A stretch of DNA of 64,000 bases, from positions 310,001 to 374,000 of the forward strand of contig NZ_CAADFC020000011.1 in assembly GCF_900696085.1 (NCBI RefSeq), written 5' to 3'. A model generated the notes under the pieces. That model did not search any database, was not told where the DNA came from, and saw only the letters and a program-made list of their open reading frames with translations. Source of the stretch: Bradyrhizobium ivorense (lineage in GTDB: Bacteria; Pseudomonadota; Alphaproteobacteria; Rhizobiales; Xanthobacteraceae). The translations under genes and the position numbers were made by a program. Below, piece by piece: positions 9,297-18,159 of the stretch (the stretch's first letter is position 1; each line of letters begins with the position of its first letter).

Positions 9297-9991
9297 AGAG
9301 CCATCCTTTTGCGGACCAACCGCCGCATCGCATGAAAGGCGTCCTCTCCGGCACTGTCGTTGCGACAGGCGTTCGCCGCCACCGTCCAGATCGACGCAGG
9401 GCTGCGTAATCTCAGTCGTACCTGCAATGCATCCGGGATGCAGCCCATTGCGAGGCCGAACATTGCAGCTCCGCAGTGGAGCAATTCAACAGGACCGCTC
9501 GGCAGCTTGGAAGCACCGATAGCCGACATCAGTCCGGCGGTCGGTCGTGGCAGCAGCGCGGCTTGGAAAGCGAACGCGAGGGCGTCTTCTCCGAGGACGG
9601 AACGTGTTGCAACGACATCGGCGTTGCGAAGCTGACCGACAAGACTGGGCACCCCTGTCCACGCCGCGGCAAGGCAGATGAGGCGCACGGCGTCCGACAC
9701 CGGTAAAAATGCGAGCCGGGTCCGCGGCGCATGTCCAGCGGAGATGATGGCCGACGCCCCCCTGTCTTGATCGCGAAGCAGCCGACTTCCAAGTCTCATA
9801 CGGATGAACGCATCTGTCCGTGCAGGCTCCAGCGGCAGCCATTCGGGCCAATCCTTGGCTATAGCATCATCGAAGTCGGCGGCGGGATCGGCGATGCAGC
9901 GCATCATTTCTCCAGCCCACGGCTTGTGAAGCCAGTTGTCCGAAATTGCTGCCGATCCGGTCGCGATCATCGCGGGATTGCTCGCTTGCAT
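9275..9991 (-). CDS. sctK: Type III secretion sorting-platform protein SctK (NolU-like)
   Basis: A 238-residue protein in the SctK position between sctJ (4-base gap) and sctL (22-base overlap). It resembles NolU/YscK proteins: mostly helical, with Trp-containing motifs near the N-terminus (LHKPWAGEMMRCIADP, then WPEWLPLEP). SctK joins SctD to the SctQ pods of the cytoplasmic sorting platform. Conservation is low across the family, so the gene order carries much of the weight. Confidence 0.82.
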   Translation of the reverse strand: MQASNPAMIATGSAAISDNWLHKPWAGEMMRCIADPAADFDDAIAKDWPEWLPLEPARTDAFIRMRLGSRLLRDQDRGASAIISAGHAPRTRLAFLPVSDAVRLICLAAAWTGVPSLVGQLRNADVVATRSVLGEDALAFAFQAALLPRPTAGLMSAIGASKLPSGPVELLHCGAAMFGLAMGCIPDALQVRLRLRSPASIWTVAANACRNDSAGEDAFHAMRRLVRKRMALWSHWFD

Positions 9992-9995
9992 TGAT

Positions 9996-10781
9996 CTATG
10001 GCGTCACAGCATTCGTTGTGCGGCTCACTCGCTTCCGCCACACGAGAAAGGCAAGAACTGCATTGCCGATGAGCGATATCACCAGCCCAGCCGCGAGCCC
10101 GACCAGGAGATAGAGCGGAGCGCTGGCCTCGGCGGCGACGGGAAGCCCATCGAGTGGCGGCAAGCTGTTATCGCTTTGAGCTGCCTCGACGAGCGTAACC
10201 GAGACCCCGTCGTAGGATACGCCCTTCAGGCTATTTGCGACCAACTCCTTGATCTTCGGTACGATCTGATCAACGGCAGTACCAGCCTTAAAGCGGACCA
10301 ACACGGCAGCCGTGGAGGGAGCAGGTGGGACGCGATCGTCGATCGTATTTTCGGGCAGGACGGCATGGACGCGGGCACTGAGCACGCCATCGATCCTGGA
10401 GAGCGTCTCCGACAATTCCTGCGTCGTGCCATGGATAAATCGCACACGCTCCTCCGTTGGCGATGACAACATCCCCTCTTTCTTGAAGAGGGCGCCCAAG
10501 TCGGCAAGCCGATCGCGAGGCAATCCGGCGCCATCCAGTACACTCATGGCACGCGGCACGTCTTTCGTCGAAACAATCAGGGAGGCCGCCCCATTATGCT
10601 CGGCCACCCGCTCGGCATCGACGCCGTGCCGCATCAGCAATGCGAGCATCTCGTTGGCGTCATGCGCCGGAAGATTGCGATAAAGCTCGATCTTTGCTCC
10701 GCAGCCCGTCAACGCGAACATCGCCAAAAGTATCAACGCGCGCTTCAACACCAACGTCACGCTCGCATAACGATTGTTCAC
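9996..10781 (-). CDS. sctJ: Type III secretion inner MS-ring lipoprotein SctJ
   Basis: A 261-residue lipoprotein with a signal peptide and lipobox (MFALTGCGAK, Cys about residue 28), two periplasmic ring-building modules (LYRNLPAHDANEMLALL is the conserved opening, and VRARVHAVLPE-like and VLVRF strands follow) and a C-terminal membrane anchor (about residues 224-248). This is the RhcJ/YscJ/PrgK inner ring. The start overlaps the sctI stop as ATGA. Confidence 0.93.
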   Translation of the reverse strand: MNNRYASVTLVLKRALILLAMFALTGCGAKIELYRNLPAHDANEMLALLMRHGVDAERVAEHNGAASLIVSTKDVPRAMSVLDGAGLPRDRLADLGALFKKEGMLSSPTEERVRFIHGTTQELSETLSRIDGVLSARVHAVLPENTIDDRVPPAPSTAAVLVRFKAGTAVDQIVPKIKELVANSLKGVSYDGVSVTLVEAAQSDNSLPPLDGLPVAAEASAPLYLLVGLAAGLVISLIGNAVLAFLVWRKRVSRTTNAVTP

Positions 10782-11206
10782 TGGCTCTTCAGGAGAGTAT
10801 CAAGGCTTTGCACGGCTTTCCCAACCACTTTCGACGCGATATCGTATTGCAGCGTCAGGGCTGACAGGGTGGATTGCGCATTCAGCCACTCAGTCGAATT
10901 GAACTCCCCGGAAGCATAGTTTTCCGCGACCCCGGCCGCGACTTTCGCAGCGTCGCCGAAAGAGGCGCTGAGCTTCTCCATTCCACTGAGGATATCGTCA
11001 GCTATGCGAACACGACCAATCAGCTCCTCGGTGGGGGCAAGGTCAGTGACCACTGCGAGATCATTATTCGGTGATGACGGCGCCGGCCGATCGAGTGCCG
11101 CACGAAAGGCCTCGACCGAGTCACTCGGCGCCCTTGACGCCGGCGGCCCGCCGCTCGCCGGCGACAGGGTCTCAAGTAGCGCCGCGACCCCATTCACACC
11201 GCTCAT
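10778..11206 (-). CDS. sctI: Type III secretion inner rod protein SctI-like
   Basis: The start MSGVNGVAALL at 11206 is fixed by a strong AGGAGG six bases or so upstream; an in-frame extension to 11242 would bury that site. The 142-residue product ends in an amphipathic helix (LQYDIASKVVGKAVQSLDTLLKSQ region) typical of YscI/HrpB inner-rod proteins, which form the adapter between the export gate and the needle. It overlaps sctJ by 4 bases and lies inside the 3' end of the sctG candidate. Confidence 0.8.
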   Translation of the reverse strand: MSGVNGVAALLETLSPASGGPPASRAPSDSVEAFRAALDRPAPSSPNNDLAVVTDLAPTEELIGRVRIADDILSGMEKLSASFGDAAKVAAGVAENYASGEFNSTEWLNAQSTLSALTLQYDIASKVVGKAVQSLDTLLKSQ

Positions 11207-11612
11207 TGACTGAACCTCCTGTATGCACCTTGGCTGCACCACCTAACGCCGCAACAAGTCCATCGAACGCCAGATCGTCACGAGGAAGACGCCGAAGCAC
11301 AGCATCCCGCTCGCTCAAGCGGCCAACAACCCCAAGCGCCAGCGCCTGAAATGCCATTCCATAGGGATCATTCGCGCGGGCAAGAGGATCGAGGCGCTCC
11401 AGCGCCGCTTCAACGTCGCTTGCCGCCAGGTCGACGAGCACGCTAGCCATGACAGCCTCTCGGCCACCTGGGGCGATGACATCGATTCCCTTGGCAATTC
11501 GCCTCGCTCGCTCCACCTCGTTTTTAACACAAGCCAGAAATGCAACCTCGGTCAGGCACCGCAGGAGGCGGCGTCGGCTTTCCGGCGTAGCAAACGGGAG
11601 CAAATCAAACAT
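11172..11612 (-). CDS. sctG: TPR-like T3SS chaperone, SctG/HrpB1-type candidate
   Basis: A 146-residue helical protein with TPR-like spacing (LLRCLTEVAFLACVKNEVERA, then ALERLDPLARANDPYGMAFQALAL). In Ysc-type systems a small TPR protein (SctG) pairs with SctE to hold the needle subunit. This gene opens the operon and overlaps sctI by 35 bases, and a SctE candidate and the needle gene close it. HrpB1/HrpK-type proteins are an alternative. No tts box was seen upstream of it, unlike for the effector genes. Confidence 0.65.
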   Translation of the reverse strand: MFDLLPFATPESRRRLLRCLTEVAFLACVKNEVERARRIAKGIDVIAPGGREAVMASVLVDLAASDVEAALERLDPLARANDPYGMAFQALALGVVGRLSERDAVLRRLPRDDLAFDGLVAALGGAAKVHTGGSVNERCEWGRGAT

Positions 11613-11648
11613 AACGACGAATAGTCCTTATACCGCTTTAAACTCACC

Positions 11649-11954
11649 TCATCCGCCACAACGCAGCGAGGCCCTCACCGAAGAGTTGCACTTGCTGCGG
11701 GCTGTTTTGGCCACTACATCTGATACCGCCGAGCCCGTCATAAGCATCCGGATGAAGCTCCTGCCGCCCGGCATGCCGTCGTCCACGGTTGACTGTTTGA
11801 GCGGTTCTAGTCCGCGGCACGATCGAGTGGAAATACCGTTCGCAGATAGAAGCATAGTGAATGCATATGGACGGCAACTCCGGGCCAAACGGAAGACCGC
11901 GCAAGAAAGGAGTAAGGCGATGGACACGGCGGACAACGCCGACGCGGTGACCAC
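11649..11954 (-). CDS. Possible small membrane or secreted protein, unknown
   Basis: A 101-residue frame beginning at a GTG with a hydrophobic N-terminal stretch (ALSAVSIALLLSCAVFRLA), ending 36 bases before sctG on the same strand. The position could make it the first gene of the T3SS operon. No family is recognised, and an overlapping frame of 127 residues on the same strand (11644-12027) competes. It may not be a gene. Confidence 0.25.
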   Translation of the reverse strand: MVTASALSAVSIALLLSCAVFRLARSCRPYAFTMLLSANGISTRSCRGLEPLKQSTVDDGMPGGRSFIRMLMTGSAVSDVVAKTARSKCNSSVRASLRCGG

Positions 11955-12383
11955 TTGCTCGCAGAAGTCGCAATAGAGAGAGTTCAGACAATACAGCCCT
12001 CAAGCACTTCGAGCGGAGTGACTTCAACCTGAACGCCGACTGGCGGGGGCGAGCGGGCGCCGACCAACATGACGCGCGCTCTGGTTAAAATTAGCACGTT
12101 CGGAGTTCTGATCCACGCAGTCGTGGCTGGCGCAATCTTGCGTTCGCTCGATGCGCACTGTCTGTTCGTCCGAAATCCAAGCGAGGAATGACCTTGAAGT
12201 GCAGCCTCGCTTGCAAGCTTGAAGATTGCGAATTTCTTGCGTACGGCTCGCGAACAAACAGCGAGCCGACGTCGGCCCGACCGAGTTCAACAGCGATCGA
12301 GATACCGAGACGCAGGTTCAGATGACATGACCGTGGATAATCTGTAATCTACAGATTAGGCATCGATGCTTGGTCCGTTCCTG
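11955..12383. other. Intergenic stretch upstream of the T3SS operon
   Basis: No convincing gene. It probably contains the T3SS operon promoter (transcribed leftward) and the 3' end of the C48 effector transcript. I found no tts-box match in it. Confidence 0.4.
12338..12358. repeat. Perfect inverted repeat downstream of the C48 effector gene
   Basis: TAATCTGT (12338-12345) and ACAGATTA (12351-12358) form 8-base perfect arms around 5 bases, 26 bases past the effector stop. There is no T-run, so it may be a processing or stabilising hairpin, or a protein site. Confidence 0.45.
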
Positions 12384-15206
12384 CTATTGCATAAAAACGT
12401 GAATGTCATTCTGCTTGCCTGATGGCCCCAGTGTGGCCGTGTAGAGTACCCCATGGATACTGATGTTGGTCTGGGGTCGGGCCGCGCTCGGCAGCACGTT
12501 ATACCAATGCATTCCGCGCATGAGGTCTTGTGGCGCCCGTTGATTACCGTGTTGCCAGCTCGGCGGGACAAATGCTCCTAATTCTTGCGGATACGGCATG
12601 TACTGTGATGCACCGAAGATCGATGCCCCGAGGCTTTCCTCAAATGATGGTGGGTGGCTCTCCACTGGCGGATAGGCCGGTCTCGGCGAGAAGTTCGCCA
12701 TATTCCAGCTATCGGCGGCAGGCTGGCCTGCTTGATCCCCTTCATGCCAAAACGGCGTCGGCAAATCTCGCACCCAGGTTGAGTCCGATGACGCCGGGTC
12801 GACAAATTGTGATGAGGGCCCCGGTCGATCCGCCGCAACCGCCCCTTGCCCACTGCTCAGACGTATTTGAAGTTGCTCCCGATTGGCGACGAGGTTGTCG
12901 AGGGGTACCGCGCCTGGCGATCGGCGCCGTGCTAATCCTTGAACCAGCGCCCGCGTGCCATCCACGACAAAGACGCCGCAATCAAAGCCGTTCTCCTGTT
13001 GCCTCATGGGGGCATCTCGCAAATCGGCTCCCACCCGACCTGCGAGCATTGCTGCAGGTCGGGCATTGTACCCGACGGAGGAGTTGTAATGATAGGCAAC
13101 CGGCCTGTCGCGATCGCGGCGATCTACCAGCAGCAACGACCAATGGGAGCCGCGGCTACTGCGGTCCGTAGCGCTCGCATCATTCACCGGCAAGAACAGG
13201 AAATCGGCCGTGTCGTTGCCATTCCGATCGTTGACAATGCGATGGAATGCGTTCAGGGCGACGTCGTCTGTACCTTGGCCCACCTGAAAGGCGATGAGAG
13301 GATCGACGAACCGGGTCCGGGCGGCGAGGTTTGGATTGCTTTGGCGCAACTCCTGCGACAGAAGCTCGTAGTCGCGCTGGATATGCTCGTCACCCAGCCA
13401 CTCCCTTGGACCAAGCGACAAACCGCTGTGGCCTTGGATCGACGCATCAACCTGCTCCAACGGCCAGGTTGATCCGATCCCGACGGGTTGATCCGACTGG
13501 GAACGGCCGCGCTGACCTGCTTCCTCCTGCTCGCTTGCCTCGTCAGAAGACAAATCCACAACCGCGTCCGCCTCAACGGCTTCCTTGAACCGCTTGAAAC
13601 CCACGTCGGTCTTGCCCATAATTTCGGTGAATTGCTGGTAGTCTATTTTCAAGGACCACCTCTGCATTTCATCGCTGTTGATACGGCTCGCTATGCTCCC
13701 CTTATTCTTAGCCTGGAGCCAATCACTAAACTTCCGTTGATGGTTGGCCGAATTCCAGGCAGCTTTCCTTTTGTTAGTCTCGTTCTTTTTGAGCTTGCTC
13801 AGCGTTTTATTGACTATGCCATCGATGATGCGAGCGTCGTCGGGATAAGGATAATACGGATCCTGCTTCCTTTGGGGTTCGGCGCCAAAGTAGAGCCGAA
13901 GCCGATCAAAATTCACGATCACTTTTCCATGGGCTTTTGTGAATTCCCTGTAATCGTCGTCCAGTGACTGCCGCTGCTGATCGCTGCCGATAAGCCGGCT
14001 CACTATGCTCTCCTTGGCTTCCCTTCGGAGCCAATCACTAAACCTGCGTTGCCTGCTGGCAACATGTTGGGCTTTGATTCTTTCGTCGGGTTCGAGCTTG
14101 CTCAAATCCTCACGACATATCGCATCGATGACGCGGCCGTCATCGGGATGTGGATAAGTTGTTTGACGCCCCATCAGACGGGGCCCTGGTCCGGCAGCTT
14201 TGAGTTCGCGCTCGCCAGGCCCAAATCCCCGGGGACCTGGCACAAATCTCCGCAGATGAGACAGCGCCGACTGGAGGCGGTTATGAACGTCCCCACCGCT
14301 GGCCCTGTAGTCCTCTATATCTGCGTCTAGTGACCCTGAATCAATAAAAACCCGAGAAGCCATCGGATCCCTGCCCTTTGCTCGGAGCCAACGAGCAAAC
14401 CCCCTAAGAAGTCCTGCATTGGTCCTGATGGTACCCTCGGGCACCTTTCCGTCCCCTCGGCCGATGCTACCGTCGGGCATAATTTCGTACCTTCGGACTG
14501 CCTCCACGAACTGATCAATGCAGCGCTCGTCGTCGGGATGCATTGCCTCGCGCTTGGCGAAATCCATGCGCAGCTCTGTATGGACCACATCCTCCGAATA
14601 GGCCGCATCCGACATCGAGCCTTCGGACCACTTTTTGTCACGACGATTCTTCCCGAAAGCTTTTCCGAACTCTGATCTGATACGAGAAAACAATCCGCGA
14701 CCCTTGCTATCCTTCGCCCGGCTTGCAGGCGACTGCACCTCCGATGGCGCTGTGTAGCGCATGCTACTGAATGGCTTGCCACTCAAGTCGGACTGGGAGG
14801 CCACGGCACCCGAAGGAAGGTGAGCGCGAGGAATATCGACGCTGTGCCGCGAACTGCTGGACCAGTCACTCCGTAGGCTTGACTGCGGCGACATCCGCAT
14901 CGAACCGCCGACATCACTGCGCCGGACCCCTGCAGGTGGCTCCGCCGGACTGCTATCAGGAGAACTACCCCCCTCTTCAGACTCACTGAGCTGCAAGCCA
15001 CTCAGCTGCTCTTTGACGCTCTGGTGCTCAGCAGGCCCGGTCTGCGAGTGCTGCGATGCCTGTCGTGCGCTCACGCTGCAAATCCTTGAGGCTGTCTCCG
15101 GTCGGGCTGTTGAAGCAGCGATATTGGTGCCCGACCAGCTTGAGCGGTGGTGACCTGTCTCTGAGTATTTCGTCCAGATGGAGTTATAGTCCGGCCTGAG
15201 CAGCAT
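12384..15206 (-). CDS. Putative T3SS effector: C48 (Ulp1/XopD-like) SUMO protease, NopD-like
   Basis: A 940-residue protein with a Ser/Gln-rich N-terminus (secretion-signal-like), three related modules of about 90 residues (about 225-320, 350-440, 455-545; each with a DD..(I/V)ID start and a (R/K)(R/K)FS(D/R)WL core), an acidic DLSSDEASEQEEAG stretch, then a C48 cysteine protease domain (about 600-780) and a Pro-rich tail. His688 (GSHWSLL) and Cys743 (NGFDCGVFV, after Gln) of the catalytic triad are present, but the usual Asp of the HYDS motif is Asn708 (HYNSS). Such effectors act in the plant nucleus and remove SUMO from host proteins. It is divergent from the NEL effector gene. Confidence 0.85.
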   Translation of the reverse strand: MLLRPDYNSIWTKYSETGHHRSSWSGTNIAASTARPETASRICSVSARQASQHSQTGPAEHQSVKEQLSGLQLSESEEGGSSPDSSPAEPPAGVRRSDVGGSMRMSPQSSLRSDWSSSSRHSVDIPRAHLPSGAVASQSDLSGKPFSSMRYTAPSEVQSPASRAKDSKGRGLFSRIRSEFGKAFGKNRRDKKWSEGSMSDAAYSEDVVHTELRMDFAKREAMHPDDERCIDQFVEAVRRYEIMPDGSIGRGDGKVPEGTIRTNAGLLRGFARWLRAKGRDPMASRVFIDSGSLDADIEDYRASGGDVHNRLQSALSHLRRFVPGPRGFGPGERELKAAGPGPRLMGRQTTYPHPDDGRVIDAICREDLSKLEPDERIKAQHVASRQRRFSDWLRREAKESIVSRLIGSDQQRQSLDDDYREFTKAHGKVIVNFDRLRLYFGAEPQRKQDPYYPYPDDARIIDGIVNKTLSKLKKNETNKRKAAWNSANHQRKFSDWLQAKNKGSIASRINSDEMQRWSLKIDYQQFTEIMGKTDVGFKRFKEAVEADAVVDLSSDEASEQEEAGQRGRSQSDQPVGIGSTWPLEQVDASIQGHSGLSLGPREWLGDEHIQRDYELLSQELRQSNPNLAARTRFVDPLIAFQVGQGTDDVALNAFHRIVNDRNGNDTADFLFLPVNDASATDRSSRGSHWSLLLVDRRDRDRPVAYHYNSSVGYNARPAAMLAGRVGADLRDAPMRQQENGFDCGVFVVDGTRALVQGLARRRSPGAVPLDNLVANREQLQIRLSSGQGAVAADRPGPSSQFVDPASSDSTWVRDLPTPFWHEGDQAGQPAADSWNMANFSPRPAYPPVESHPPSFEESLGASIFGASQYMPYPQELGAFVPPSWQHGNQRAPQDLMRGMHWYNVLPSAARPQTNISIHGVLYTATLGPSGKQNDIHVFMQ

Positions 15207-15307
15207 TCTCGAGTTCGATGCTGCGAATTTTGGAACTGCAATATTTGAACAGCTGCGCGACAGCGCAGGATCCTCACCGCGCGAACGAAGAGTAGCTTGG
15301 CAACCGC

Positions 15308-15327
15308 TTCATGTCAGATGACCTGAC
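15308..15327 (-). promoter_or_regulatory. Degenerate tts-box-like element, minus strand
   Basis: On the minus strand the sequence GTCAGGTCATCTGACATGAA resembles the first half of a tts box and shares GTCAGGT with the plus-strand box beside it. It lies about 100 bases upstream of the C48 effector start. The second half matches poorly. Confidence 0.4.
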
Positions 15328-15330
15328 CTC

Positions 15331-15350
15331 GTCAGGTTATCGACAGCTGA
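15331..15350 (+). promoter_or_regulatory. tts box upstream of the LRR-NEL effector gene
   Basis: GTCAGGTTATCGACAGCTGA fits the tts-box consensus (GTCAGcTT.TCGaaAGCT) bound by the T3SS activator TtsI. It ends 63 bases before the effector ATG. The perfect dyad CCTGACctcGTCAGG (15322-15336) bridges it to the minus-strand element. Confidence 0.8.
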
Positions 15351-15413
15351 GCTTCCTAGCATGCAAACGTCTCGATCTAGCCGAATGAACCGCCTTATCG
15401 GCTGAGACGAAAC

Positions 15414-17351
15414 ATGTCGTGGAATTCAATGAATACAGAACGGGCCCAACCTCGCGCAGGCATACCTTCCGAATCCGAAAGCACCGAGCCAACGTCTGGG
15501 GCCGCCGGGCAGTCCCCCTCATGCCTGCCCCAGTGGGCGTCAGCCTTGACTCGGTGGGCCACAGGAGCGGCCGCCGCCGACCTCGTCTCGTCGCAGGACC
15601 GCGTCCTGGCGAGCTGGGCAGCGGAAGAGGGGCAGGGCGAAAACGAGAATCGGCAAGAGGGGGTCAACCGGACGAGGGCATGGCGGGACGAGGGTCATGT
15701 CAGAGACGAGCTGAATTTGTCGTCATTGTCCCTGACCGCCTTGCCAGCCTCACTCCCGCCAAGGCTCCGGACCCTCATCGTCATCGGTAACCAGTTGAGC
15801 AGCCTGCCGGCCCAGCTTCCGGGCGGACTCCGGGACCTCTACGCCTCTGACAACCGGCTGACGAGCCTGCCCGCCCTTCCGAGCAGGCTGCGGCACCTCC
15901 ACCTCATGGCCAACGATCTGACCAGCCTGCCGGCAGAGCTGCCGTCCAGGCTTCGCAGCTTGACTGTCGATGGCAACCAACTGACCGATCTGCCCGCCCT
16001 TCCGGCAACGATCGAGGAGTTCTCCGCCTGCAATAACCAGCTGACCAGTCTGCCCGAGCTTCCAGCCAGGCTCCGCCGCCTGGACGTCAGCGAAAATCAG
16101 CTGACGAGCCTGCCCGATCTTCCGGCAAGGCTGCGCTACCTGGACGCAGGCGGCAACCAGCTGACAAGCCTGCCCGACATTCCGGCCGGACTTCGATACC
16201 TGGACGTCAGCGAAAATCAGCTGACCAATCTGCCCGAGACACTCCCGGTCAGCCTTGAAATGCTCGGCGCCAGCAATAATCAGCTGACCAGCCTGCCCGC
16301 GACCGTGCTGACGCAGCTCGGCAGCGCGTCCAGCATCGACCTGCGGTCTAATCCGATACCGGCCCCGGTGCTGGCCGATTTGGCGACAGCCACGCGCGGC
16401 GCGGACTATGCCGGCCCGCAGGTCTTGCTGTCGATGCCGCTACAACCGATGGAACACCAGTCGCGGCCCCTGCACGAGGTTGTCGCGGACTGGCTGGCGG
16501 ACCAGCCCGGCGCAGTGGACGCGTGGCAGGGCTTCGCCGCAGAGCGGGGTGCGCAGGACTTCGCTCTGTTTCTCGAAAGACTTGCGGGCACCGTAAACTA
16601 TGGTCATCAGGCGTTCCGCGACCAGGTGGCCGAGAATCTGCTCCAGGCCGCGATGAGGCCGCGACTGCGCAAGCAGTTTTTCGAGCTGGCCAATGGAGCG
16701 ACTGCGTCCTGCGAGGACCGCATCACTTTGACCTGGAACGGCATGCAGACCGCACGCCTGAACGCTGATGTCAAGGACGGGCTCTATGACAGTCGGCTCG
16801 ACCAACTGCTCCAACACGGCCGTGTCATGTTTCGTTTGGGGGCGCTTGACGACATCGCACGCGAGACGGTCAGCTCGCTCCGCCGTGCCGACCCGGAGGC
16901 CGATATCGACGAGATCGAGGTCTATCTTGCCTATCAGACCCAGCTACGGGATCAGCTGGAACTGCGCCACATCGCCCCTGATATGCGCTTCTTGAATCTC
17001 GCTGACGTCACTGCGGACGACGTTGCCAGGGCTGAGAGGTCGGTGCGGGAACAGGAAGCGACAGATTTTGCGGACTTTCTGGCAACGCGCTGGGAGCCTT
17101 GGGATACGGTGGTGAGGCGGATCGCCCCCGATGATCATGCCGCCATGCGGAACCGGATTGCCGATGCGATGGAAGATGAGTTTCCGACGCGCTTGAACGA
17201 GCGGCTCGCGGAGCATGGCCTGACGGATGATGTCGATGCCCAGCGGGTGGTCGGAGCCCAGATCCTCAGCGAAATCGCCAGCGAGATCAAAGGCGAGCTG
17301 ATGCACAAGGTTCTCCGGGATCACGGCCTCGAGCCCAGATCGATGCGATAG
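15414..17351 (+). CDS. nopM: Putative T3SS effector: LRR-NEL E3 ubiquitin ligase, NopM/IpaH-like
   Basis: A 645-residue protein with a polar, disordered N-terminus, about ten LPX-type leucine-rich repeats (residues about 105-320; LPALPARLRxLdVSxNQLTS) and a C-terminal NEL domain (about 350-640). The NEL catalytic cysteine is Cys433 in TASCEDRI, with the acidic residues that normally follow it. IpaH/SspH/NopM proteins are delivered into host cells and ubiquitinate host proteins; the LRR holds the NEL domain inactive until substrate binds. A tts box sits 63 bases upstream, which supports T3SS control. The reading frame is intact. The repeats have very similar DNA, so local recombination could change repeat number. 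Confidence 0.92.
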   Translation: MSWNSMNTERAQPRAGIPSESESTEPTSGAAGQSPSCLPQWASALTRWATGAAAADLVSSQDRVLASWAAEEGQGENENRQEGVNRTRAWRDEGHVRDELNLSSLSLTALPASLPPRLRTLIVIGNQLSSLPAQLPGGLRDLYASDNRLTSLPALPSRLRHLHLMANDLTSLPAELPSRLRSLTVDGNQLTDLPALPATIEEFSACNNQLTSLPELPARLRRLDVSENQLTSLPDLPARLRYLDAGGNQLTSLPDIPAGLRYLDVSENQLTNLPETLPVSLEMLGASNNQLTSLPATVLTQLGSASSIDLRSNPIPAPVLADLATATRGADYAGPQVLLSMPLQPMEHQSRPLHEVVADWLADQPGAVDAWQGFAAERGAQDFALFLERLAGTVNYGHQAFRDQVAENLLQAAMRPRLRKQFFELANGATASCEDRITLTWNGMQTARLNADVKDGLYDSRLDQLLQHGRVMFRLGALDDIARETVSSLRRADPEADIDEIEVYLAYQTQLRDQLELRHIAPDMRFLNLADVTADDVARAERSVREQEATDFADFLATRWEPWDTVVRRIAPDDHAAMRNRIADAMEDEFPTRLNERLAEHGLTDDVDAQRVVGAQILSEIASEIKGELMHKVLRDHGLEPRSMR

Positions 17352-17880
17352 CCGCCCCGATTATGCCCTCTCATTTAGTCGCAGGAGGAGCGATTGTTCA
17401 GGTTGAATGGATGCGTGCAGTTGCCGTGTGCTGACAACCTCCGACCACGTCGGCCTGTTGTTCGCTCGAGGGCCGTACCGAGGAAATCAATTCTCAACTT
17501 GTAAGCGATGCCAGAGTTCAAGGTCATTGCTCGCCTAGAATCGACGAACAGACCATGTTCGTCGGTGCGAATACAAGGAGTCGGCGGCGAGGACGCGCTC
17601 TATCTTGCTCGCGAGTTTTTCGGCTTGGCGCGGGTGGTTTCGTCACCCTCGAAATCATCATATGTATCTCAAGCTCATCATCGACGACGTGCCAAGCCGG
17701 TCATTCAGCGCGGCGACGATAAGGCCTCCAGCAGCGAGGCGCTTCAGATGTCGTTGCGTGAAGCGCATCGCAGCATGTGGTACATGCATCACCAAAACTA
17801 TTCCATAATCGGAGGACACCCTCGCTATCAACTTCGGCGACGATCGACTTCGTTGCCCTCTATTGCGTGGAGACTAGTCA
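17352..17880. other. Gap after the NEL effector, no supported gene
   Basis: Short overlapping frames only (one of 135 residues at 17508-17915 has no recognisable features). It probably holds decayed sequence leading into the DUF2285 gene. Confidence 0.4.
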
Positions 17881-18159
17881 GTGCGGGAACCCCTACTCGA
17901 TTTGACCGTCGATGACATTGCCCCATCGGGTGCGAACCTGACCGTCTATGACGAGGAGCATTTGGCTACATACTGGCGACTGCTCGACGCTGATGCTGAG
18001 GGTGCAGATTGGCGCGAGGTAGCTCGCTTTGTTCTTCACGTTGACCCCGCCTGCGAATGGGATCGGGCGCGTCGGGCTTTCGACAGCCATCTCGCCCGGG
18101 CACACTGGATGGCAGATCACGGATATCGACAGCTGCTTCAGACTGGCGCTCGACGCTAG
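17881..18159 (+). CDS. DUF2285 family small DNA-binding-type protein
   Basis: A 92-residue protein starting at GTG directly after an in-frame stop. It matches the DUF2285 pattern: LLDLTVDDIAPSG at the start, YDEEHLATYWRLLDADAEGADWREVARFVL in the middle, and RARRAFDSHLARAHWMADHGYRQLL at the end. These small proteins are common on rhizobial integrative elements near replication or transfer regions and have been named as transcription-factor DNA-binding domains; the role is not established. Slight departures from the usual motif (YWRLLD, VDPACEWD) and the degenerate surroundings suggest it may be a relic. Confidence 0.72.
   Translation: MREPLLDLTVDDIAPSGANLTVYDEEHLATYWRLLDADAEGADWREVARFVLHVDPACEWDRARRAFDSHLARAHWMADHGYRQLLQTGARR

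Noticed and set aside
9620..9650. GTCAGCTTCGCAACGC on the minus strand, resembling a tts-box start
   Set aside because: It is inside sctK and the TCGAAAGCT part is missing.
14640..14670. CCCGAAAGCTTTTCC resembling part of a tts box
   Set aside because: It lies inside the C48 effector coding sequence, lacks the GTCAG half and points at no gene.
15840..16310. Direct DNA repeats that might suggest a CRISPR or tandem array
   Set aside because: They are the in-frame leucine-rich repeats of the NEL effector gene.
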